Assembly: GCA_934702165.1 (NCBI GenBank)
Contig: CAKUYG010000048.1
Span: 1 to 12,573 of the forward strand
Direction: 5' to 3'
DNA length: 12,573 nucleotides
Source: an uncultured Bacteroidales bacterium
GTDB lineage: Bacteria > Bacteroidota > Bacteroidia > Bacteroidales > UBA932
A program made the position numbers and the translations under genes. Under the pieces are notes generated by a model. It was not told where the DNA came from and searched no databases. It saw nothing but the letters and a program-made list of their open reading frames with translations. Below are positions 1-4,359 of the stretch, in pieces; the first letter of the stretch is position 1, and each line of letters begins with the position of its first letter.

Positions 1-211
1 CTTTGTCGGCTGTGCTGTATGGGATGTTGCCTTCCTTAAACTGTTCGAGGTTGGCTCTAAGGCTGGAACTCAGGTTGTTGTAGCCGAGTCCCAGATATAT
101 CACCACATCCCTGTACTCTCTTGTGGCGTTGGGGTCCTGCCGTTCGCATGCGAGCATGCTCAGAGCGGCCAGGGCCACGGCCATGATTTTTTTGAATCCT
201 GTTCTTATCAT
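1..211 (-). CDS. N-terminus of a lipoprotein, probably clostripain-family (C11) peptidase; cut by the window edge
   Basis: Seventy codons are visible, running off the left edge. The ATG at 211 opens a classic lipoprotein signal: a basic start (MIRTGFKK), a hydrophobic stretch (AVALAALS) and a lipobox LSMLAC with the acceptor cysteine at residue 22. The mature part begins with a charged, Asp/Arg-rich linker and then VVIYLGLGYNNLSSSLR, followed by ANLEQFKEGNIPY. A beta strand followed by NNLSS and an L-x-x-x-L-E-x-x-K-x-G helix is how I remember the first strand and helix of Bacteroidota clostripain-related cysteine peptidases. The catalytic His and Cys would lie outside the window, so the peptidase assignment is an inference from the fold start only. 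If it is correct, the protein would be an envelope-anchored peptidase. It lies 23 nt after xerD on the same strand and has its own TAnnTTTG element immediately upstream. The lipoprotein call is firm, the family call tentative. Confidence 0.6.
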   Translation of the reverse strand, partial: MIRTGFKKIMAVALAALSMLACERQDPNATREYRDVVIYLGLGYNNLSSSLRANLEQFKEGNIPYSTADK

Positions 212-216
212 CCGGA

Positions 217-224
217 CAAAGTTA
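217..224 (-). promoter_or_regulatory. Bacteroidota -7 element (TAACTTTG) for the lipoprotein gene
   Basis: This is an exact TAnnTTTG match on the minus strand in the 23-nt gap after xerD. It ends only 5 nt before the ATG at 211, so a transcript from it would be leaderless or nearly so. I find no good -33 TTTG at 19-21 bp upstream (that region is the xerD 3' end), so promoter strength is uncertain. Confidence 0.45.
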
Positions 225-234
225 ATCAATATTC

Positions 235-1116
235 TTATTTTCTTGGATGGTGCTGCAGCACGGCGGCCTGCCATGTCTTGGAGTCGATGTGGGTGTAGAT
301 CTCCGTGGTGAGGATGGACTCGTGTCCAAGCATCTCCTGGACCGCCCTGAGGTCGGCTCCGTTTTCGACAAGGTGTGTGGCGAATGAGTGCCGGAAAGTG
401 TGCGGCGAGATGGTCTTTGTGATCCCGGCGAGCAAGGCCTGCTTACGTACCATATTGAATATCGTGATCCGGCTCATCCTGCCTCCGAAGCGGTTGAGGA
501 AGACGATGTCCCCGTCTTTCGGCGAGCTGGCCTGCGGTCTGGTGGAGAGGTGGTTGAGCAGGGCGTCCCTGGCCATTTCACCCATGGGGACGAGCCTCTG
601 CTTGTCGCCCTTTCCGATCACGCGCAGAAAGCCGTCTTCAATGAAGATGTCCTGAAGTCTCAGGCTGCAAGCCTCAGACACGCGCAGTCCGCAGCCGTAT
701 AGTATCTCCAGGATCGCCCTGTCGCGGAGCCCTCCGGGGGCCGAGAGATCCACCGACTTCATTATCGCATCGATTTCGTCTACGGAAAGCACGTCCGGCA
801 GGTGGCGTCCTGTCTTTGGAGAGTCTATGCCGTCGCAGGGGTTGTCCGTTCTGTCGCCCTCAAGTATCAGCCAGTCGAAAAATGAACGCAGGGCGCTCAT
901 GAGCCTGGCCTGTGAACGGGCGGAGAGTGAGGCGCTCATAGATGAAAGATAGTTCACGATGGCTTCAGTCCCTGTTTTTGTCGGGTTCTCCGCGCTTTTT
1001 TCCAGAAATGCCTTTACATCCCGGCAGTAAGCGCTTACGGTGTTGGGGGACATCCCCCGCTCCACTTTCAGGTAGTACCGGTAGTCTTTGAGTATCTTTT
1101 CCGTGTTCTTGTCCAC
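235..1116 (-). CDS. xerD: Tyrosine recombinase XerD (site-specific integrase of the XerC/XerD family)
   Basis: This 293-aa protein has the normal length and both domains of a Xer recombinase. An N-terminal SAM-like core-binding domain (about residues 6-88, with YLKVERGMSPNTVSAY) is followed by the catalytic domain (about 105-285). All catalytic residues are visible: Arg145 in GLRVSE, Lys169 in GKGDKQR, His239 and Arg242 in SPHTFRHSFATHL, His265 in MLGHESI and the nucleophile Tyr274 in TEIYTHID. Xer proteins resolve chromosome dimers at dif with FtsK; the family can also be used by integrative elements. Nothing here suggests a mobile element (no att repeats, no cargo), and the housekeeping setting favours the chromosomal enzyme. 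The XerD rather than XerC label rests on overall resemblance. The start is GTG at 1116; no ATG lies upstream in frame before the ComEA-like gene's stop 23 nt away. It follows that gene as the third member of the rsmI unit. Confidence 0.92.
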   Translation of the reverse strand: MDKNTEKILKDYRYYLKVERGMSPNTVSAYCRDVKAFLEKSAENPTKTGTEAIVNYLSSMSASLSARSQARLMSALRSFFDWLILEGDRTDNPCDGIDSPKTGRHLPDVLSVDEIDAIMKSVDLSAPGGLRDRAILEILYGCGLRVSEACSLRLQDIFIEDGFLRVIGKGDKQRLVPMGEMARDALLNHLSTRPQASSPKDGDIVFLNRFGGRMSRITIFNMVRKQALLAGITKTISPHTFRHSFATHLVENGADLRAVQEMLGHESILTTEIYTHIDSKTWQAAVLQHHPRK

Positions 1117-1120
1117 GGTG

Positions 1121-1128
1121 CAAAATTA
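1121..1128 (-). promoter_or_regulatory. Bacteroidota -7 element (TAATTTTG) immediately before xerD
   Basis: An exact TAnnTTTG on the minus strand lies in the 23-nt gap between the ComEA-like gene and xerD, ending 4 nt before the GTG start. It would give a leaderless or nearly leaderless xerD message in addition to read-through from rsmI. No convincing -33 TTTG is present at the usual distance, because that position is inside the GC-rich end of the upstream gene. Confidence 0.45.
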
Positions 1129-1139
1129 CATAAAATTGT

Positions 1140-2069
1140 TTACTGCGGAGGGGCGATCAGGCAGAGGGCCAGCTTGGCTGCCTGCTCCGGCGAGAGAACC
1201 CCGGCGCGTCCAAGAGCTTCCACTCTGAGACTGTCCATCGGGCTGTTCTCTCGGAACCGGACTATCCCGCGGGCTTCTGCCGGACCTCCTATATATGGAT
1301 GGCGCTGGAGGCTGTCTGCGGGCAGTGACCATAAAGGATATGGACGCGGGGGAGAGCAGCATACGATGTCCTTGAGTTTCTCGTACCGTTCTTCCCCGAA
1401 GTTATAGATGTCCAGCAGCTGCTCCGGGCGGGAATAGCCGCAGAGCCTCCGTCTCTGCTCCACCATCTTGGCCGCGAAATACGGTCCGATCCCTGGCAGG
1501 GCGTCGAAGGCGGCGGAATCGGCTCTGTTGATGTCGGTGAGCGGGATGTCGATGTAACTTTCGAGCCTCCTGTAGATTTCGTCCGAGACGACGAAAGACT
1601 TCGCGAAGTCCTCTTTTCGCCTGAATCTGCCGCCTTTCTTCCTGTAGTTGTCTATTGCCGCAGCCTGCTTCTCGCTGAATCCCAATCTTACCATATCATC
1701 AACAGTGGCGGTGTTGGGGTTGAACCTGAAGTTCTCCGCTTTCCGGCTCTGCCTTCTGACCCTGTCGGCTATTGGACTGTGGGTGGCGTTTCTGCGGATG
1801 GTGTCAGTGTTCTTGTCAGCGGCTTGCAGGTTCTCGGTCCCGGCTTCCCGATTTGTAGATTGTTCGCTTGCGGGCATTGAGGGAGGCGAGACCGGCACCG
1901 TGGTGATGTAAACCGTGTCCGGGCGGTCGCGCAGGGATTCTATCCGCAGGATGGCCGTCCTGTGGACAAATACAGCTGTCTGATAACCTATTATGAGGAA
2001 TGTAAGGGCGATGACGCCTATCTTGAAAGTGGCCCCGCTAGGCTTCTTGTCCGGACTCTTCTTCTCCAT
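1140..2069 (-). CDS. Membrane-anchored ComEA-like helix-hairpin-helix protein
   Basis: This is a 309-aa protein starting from the ATG at 2069 (MEKKSPDK). An in-frame GTG two codons upstream at 2075 is possible but weaker. One hydrophobic segment (about residues 17-34, IGVIALTFLIIGYQTAVF) after a lysine-rich start predicts an N-in anchor. A polar, low-complexity Pro/Ser/Thr/Arg linker follows (about 48-114). The rest is helix-hairpin-helix DNA-binding repeats of the ComEA/SpoIIIE-linked type: FNPNTATVDDMVRLGFS (from about 116), then DINRADSAAFDALPGIGPYF with the typical LPGIG hairpin (about 179-198), and a degenerate third copy near 246-275. ComEA binds incoming DNA during natural transformation in other phyla. 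In Bacteroidota such HhH proteins are common and mostly uncharacterised, so a role in DNA uptake is only suggested. Its 5' end overlaps the rsmI 3' end by 32 nt, implying translational coupling, and xerD follows 23 nt after its stop. Confidence 0.85.
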   Translation of the reverse strand: MEKKSPDKKPSGATFKIGVIALTFLIIGYQTAVFVHRTAILRIESLRDRPDTVYITTVPVSPPSMPASEQSTNREAGTENLQAADKNTDTIRRNATHSPIADRVRRQSRKAENFRFNPNTATVDDMVRLGFSEKQAAAIDNYRKKGGRFRRKEDFAKSFVVSDEIYRRLESYIDIPLTDINRADSAAFDALPGIGPYFAAKMVEQRRRLCGYSRPEQLLDIYNFGEERYEKLKDIVCCSPPRPYPLWSLPADSLQRHPYIGGPAEARGIVRFRENSPMDSLRVEALGRAGVLSPEQAAKLALCLIAPPQ

Positions 2070-2793
2070 CCCCACTCTTCTCTGTCCTGTATTTGTTGCG
2101 GTGCTCGCGGTGCTCTTCCTGCGGAAGGCCCGCCACGCATATCACTATCTCGCCTTTCGGCTCCTGACTGCGGAAATGCTCCGCCACTTCTTCAAGACTG
2201 CCCCTGACATGCTCTTCATGCAGTTTGGAGATCTCCCTGGAGACGCAGCATCTGCGGTCTTCCCCGAAGACTCCGGCGAACTGCTCGAGAGTTTTCAGCA
2301 GGCGTCGCGGTGATTCGTAGAATATCATAGTTCTCGTTTCGTTTTTGAGGTTGTCAAGTCTTGTGCTGCGGCCTTTTTTCTGCGGCAGGAAGCCTTCAAA
2401 GCAGAAGCGGTCACTTGGGAGTCCGGATGAGACCAATGCCGGTATGCAGGCTGTGGCTCCAGGAAGTGTGATCACCTCAATGCCTTCCTCTGCGCAGCTG
2501 CGCGAAAGCAGGAATCCCGGATCCGATATGCCGGGGGTACCGGCATCACTTATCAGGGCGACATTTTCCCCGGCCAGTATCCTGTCCCGGATCATTTCAG
2601 AAGTCCGGTGCTCGTTGAATTTGTGGTGGGAGAGCAGTTTTCCGCGGATCTCATAATGGGAGAGCAGTACGGAACTTGTACGGGTGTCCTCCGCCAGAAT
2701 CAAGTCCGCCTCTTTCAGCACTCGTATCGCCCTGAATGTCATGTCTTCCAGATTGCCCACCGGAGTCGGCACTATGTAAAGTCTCCCTTTCAC
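2038..2793 (-). CDS. rsmI: 16S rRNA (cytidine1402-2'-O)-methyltransferase RsmI
   Basis: This 251-aa tetrapyrrole-methylase-fold protein opens with the family signature GRLYIVPTPVGNLEDMTFR. Further motifs are ADLILAEDTRTS (residues 29-40), the SAM-site loop SDAGTPGISDPG (82-93), LPGATACIPALVSSGLPSDR (110-129), FEGFLPQKKGR (132-142), FYESPRRL (158-165) and CVSREISKLHEE (183-194). RsmI adds the 2'-O-methyl group to C1402 in the ribosomal P site, using SAM. I chose the GTG at 2793, one codon before KGRLYIVPTP, because the family begins here. An in-frame TTG at 2850 would add 19 residues without family resemblance and would cover the promoter. The C-terminal 30 residues after AGLPQEE are a charged, Glu/Arg-rich tail beyond the catalytic domain; its last 10 or so codons overlap the next gene. 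Confidence 0.93.
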   Translation of the reverse strand: MKGRLYIVPTPVGNLEDMTFRAIRVLKEADLILAEDTRTSSVLLSHYEIRGKLLSHHKFNEHRTSEMIRDRILAGENVALISDAGTPGISDPGFLLSRSCAEEGIEVITLPGATACIPALVSSGLPSDRFCFEGFLPQKKGRSTRLDNLKNETRTMIFYESPRRLLKTLEQFAGVFGEDRRCCVSREISKLHEEHVRGSLEEVAEHFRSQEPKGEIVICVAGLPQEEHREHRNKYRTEKSGDGEEESGQEA

Positions 2794-2808
2794 TGCATCA
2801 ATGCCGGG

Positions 2809-2841
2809 CAAAATTGTTATCTTTGTCGCCCTGACTGCAAA
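2809..2841 (-). promoter_or_regulatory. Probable rsmI operon promoter
   Basis: On the minus strand, a -33 TTTG (2838-2841) is separated by 21 bp from CAATTTTG (2809-2816), one mismatch from TAnnTTTG. Transcription would begin around 2802, leaving a leader of roughly ten bases before the GTG at 2793. This element physically overlaps the tdk promoter on the opposite strand. Confidence 0.5.
2818..2825 (+). promoter_or_regulatory. Bacteroidota -7 element (TATCTTTG) for tdk
   Basis: This is an exact TAnnTTTG match on the plus strand, 24 nt before the tdk ATG. It lies between the -33 and -7 boxes of the divergent rsmI promoter. I see no good -33 box 19-21 bp upstream, so the -7 element carries the call. 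Confidence 0.5.
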
Positions 2842-2849
2842 TCTAAGCA

Positions 2850-3425
2850 ATGTTTTCTGAAAATCACAAAAAATCGGGCTGCATAGAGGTCGTCTGTGGC
2901 TCCATGTTCTCCGGCAAGACGGAGGAGCTCATCCGGCGTCTGCGCCGCGCCCAGTTCGCCAACCAGAAGATAGCCATATTCAAGCCGGCTATAGACAGGC
3001 GTTACTCTGATGTCGAGGTGGTCTCGCATGATTCCCACAAGATAAGCTCGGCCCCCATAAGCAGGGCATCCGAGATGCTTTCCGTGGCGGACGACGTGCA
3101 GGTGGTCGGGGTGGATGAGGCCCAGTTCTTCGATGAGAGTCTTGTGGATGTTTGTCAGGAGCTTGCCGACAGGGGGATAAGGGTCATAGTGGCCGGTTTG
3201 GACACCGACTACATGGGAGTTCCGTTCGGGCCTATCCCAAAGCTGATGGCAGTGGCTGAAGATGTGCAGAAAGTACATGCGATCTGTGTCAGGTGCGGCA
3301 ATCTGGCCAACCACTCACATCGTCTCAGCAAGAGCAGGGATCTTGTGCTTCTCGGGGAGAAGGATGTCTATGAGCCCCTGTGCCGCAAGTGCTTCAATGA
3401 AGCCATGGCCGAAGAGGCTCAGTAG
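2850..3425 (+). CDS. tdk: Thymidine kinase, type II (TK1-like)
   Basis: At 191 aa this is the usual length for a bacterial TK1-like enzyme, which phosphorylates thymidine to dTMP with ATP in the cytosolic salvage pathway. The P-loop is GSMFSGKT (residues 17-24). The Walker B-like motif VDEAQFF (88-94) contains Glu90, the expected catalytic base. [18 protein letters not shown] (111-128) is the family's core strand and lasso start. A structural zinc site is complete: Cys146 and Cys149 (CVRC), then Cys178 and Cys181 (CRKC). Tyr174-Glu175 sit where the thymidine-binding segment is found. The ATG at 2850 follows an AT-rich leader with no Shine-Dalgarno, normal for Bacteroidota. It is the first gene of a two-gene unit, with the next start codon 2 nt beyond its stop, and is divergent from rsmI. 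Confidence 0.96.
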   Translation: MFSENHKKSGCIEVVCGSMFSGKTEELIRRLRRAQFANQKIAIFKPAIDRRYSDVEVVSHDSHKISSAPISRASEMLSVADDVQVVGVDEAQFFDESLVDVCQELADRGIRVIVAGLDTDYMGVPFGPIPKLMAVAEDVQKVHAICVRCGNLANHSHRLSKSRDLVLLGEKDVYEPLCRKCFNEAMAEEAQ

Positions 3426-3427
3426 GG

Positions 3428-3907
3428 GTGGGGCCGTCCACGTGCATATTCGCGCGGAACTGCCGTGTCAGCCGTATAGACAAGCCGGCTGCGGGAGCAT
3501 TTCTCGATGCCAACCACCGTCTTGGAGACACGGGCAGCCGTTATCGTTACGGGCTTTTTGTGGAGCGCTGCACAGGCAGCGGTGAGGCCGAGTTTCCCGA
3601 GGGTACATTGGTAGCCGTGGCCACGTTTTCGAATGCCCGCCGTTGGGTAAAGGATGGAGTGAAGATAAGTTCTTATGAATGGGTGCGTTATGCTTCTCTC
3701 AAGGAAATCCGTGTCATTGGAGGGATGAGCAAGCTGCTCAATGCTTTCATGGAAGATGTCAAGCCTGATGATATCATGAGCTATGCTGACGCAGAGCAGC
3801 AGGACGGGGGAGAAGTCTACAGACGCCTTGGTTTTGTCGAAGAAGGCATTGTGGAGGGAAATGGCTACCGCAACATCAAATTCCGTCTTCGTCCTGTCCG
3901 GAAGTGA
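3428..3907 (+). CDS. Small GNAT-like protein resembling phage-borne acyltransferase-fold domains; function unknown
   Basis: This 159-aa protein starts at a GTG only 2 nt after the tdk stop; the first in-frame ATG is far inside the fold. N-terminal landmarks are FLDANHRLGD (25-34) and YRYGLFV (39-45). The central part is LVAVATFSNARRW (61-73) and SYEWVRYASL (82-91), which look like the beta strands of a GNAT core. VIGGMSKLLNAF (96-107) sits where the acyl-CoA pyrophosphate loop would be, and DDIMSYAD (114-121) followed by GGEVYRRLGFVEEG (127-140) matches the closing GNAT strand and Y-x-x-LGF motif. The order VGG-x-SKLL, then P-x-x-I-x-SY-x-D, then Y-x-x-LGF is familiar to me from phage proteins, some near homing-endonuclease domains, and loosely from Mom-like DNA-modifying acyltransferases. 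That comparison is from memory. No substrate can be assigned; coupling to tdk hints at nucleotide or DNA metabolism but does not prove it. Its 3' end overlaps recX tail-to-tail by 32 nt. Confidence 0.75.
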   Translation: MGPSTCIFARNCRVSRIDKPAAGAFLDANHRLGDTGSRYRYGLFVERCTGSGEAEFPEGTLVAVATFSNARRWVKDGVKISSYEWVRYASLKEIRVIGGMSKLLNAFMEDVKPDDIMSYADAEQQDGGEVYRRLGFVEEGIVEGNGYRNIKFRLRPVRK

Positions 3908-4355
3908 GCCGTTCGGCTATCGGGCGCACTTCATCATAGCCATACCCTCGCGAGAGGGCGTAGCGCAGCAACTTAAGTCTGGCTTGCGGATCGCCTTGAA
4001 GCGAACGCCATTTGTTCTCCATCAGCCGGACGAGCCGGGAATCCGCCTTTTCCTTGTCGATTTCCGACAGGGCGGCATCAATGGTCTCAGATGCTACGCC
4101 TTTGGCACTCAAAGCCCGGCGTATCTTGATCTGTCCCCAGCCGCCAAGAGCTGATTTTTCCGAGGCGAAGGCCGAGGCGTATCGCAGTTCATCGACAAAC
4201 CTGTCTTTCGCCAGCATGGACACTATTTCTTCTGCCGCATCCTTGTCCCCGTCAAGTCTCTCCGTGGCTTTCTTCCTTATGTCCGCAAGGCAATACTCTC
4301 TCCGGGCGCACATGGCCTGAAGGCGGTTCAGCACTTTTTTCCCTTTTTCGTCCAT
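3876..4355 (-). CDS. recX: RecX, regulator of RecA
   Basis: This 159-aa, three-helix-repeat RecX protein has the normal length for the family. The opening LNRLQAMCARREYCLADIRKKA (from residue 9) is the first repeat. The diagnostic second part is MLAKDRFVDELRYASAFASEK (from 48), then GGWGQIKIRRALSAKGVASE (71-90), the conserved G-x-x-I-x-x-x-L-x-x-KG segment. A degenerate third repeat runs from about 105 to the end. RecX binds the RecA filament and usually limits its recombinase activity. The ATG at 4355 was chosen because the family begins here; upstream in-frame sequence is Ser/Arg/Thr-rich and lies inside the patatin gene. It starts 4 nt after the patatin-Omp85 stop, so it is the third gene of the rlmN operon. 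It is not beside recA, but its operon is driven from the intergenic region shared with recA. Confidence 0.92.
   Translation of the reverse strand: MDEKGKKVLNRLQAMCARREYCLADIRKKATERLDGDKDAAEEIVSMLAKDRFVDELRYASAFASEKSALGGWGQIKIRRALSAKGVASETIDAALSEIDKEKADSRLVRLMENKWRSLQGDPQARLKLLRYALSRGYGYDEVRPIAERLTSGQDEDGI
3901..3958 (+). other. Two small stem-loops at the tdk unit / recX convergence
   Basis: Starting in the stop region of the GNAT-like gene, GAAGTG (3901-3906) pairs with CACTTC (3927-3932) around an inner AGCC-GTTC-GGCT hairpin (3907-3918). A second perfect hairpin, CCCTC-GCGA-GAGGG, follows at 3945-3958 with a GNRA-type loop. No T-tract follows, so neither is a canonical intrinsic terminator, and both lie within the recX coding sequence on the other strand. 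They may stabilise or help end the tdk transcript, or be chance. Confidence 0.3.
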
Positions 4356-4359
4356 GCCG

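Noticed and set aside
235..1116. xerD as the integrase of a mobile element
   Set aside because: No flanking direct repeats, tRNA target or cargo genes are visible, and all neighbours are housekeeping; the chromosomal Xer role is simpler.
2794..2850. A longer rsmI starting from the TTG at 2850
   Set aside because: The extra residues do not resemble the RsmI N-terminus and the region holds both divergent promoters; the GTG at 2793 matches the family start.
2817..3314. A 165-codon open frame antisense to tdk
   Set aside because: It mirrors the conserved tdk sequence and carries no recognisable motif.
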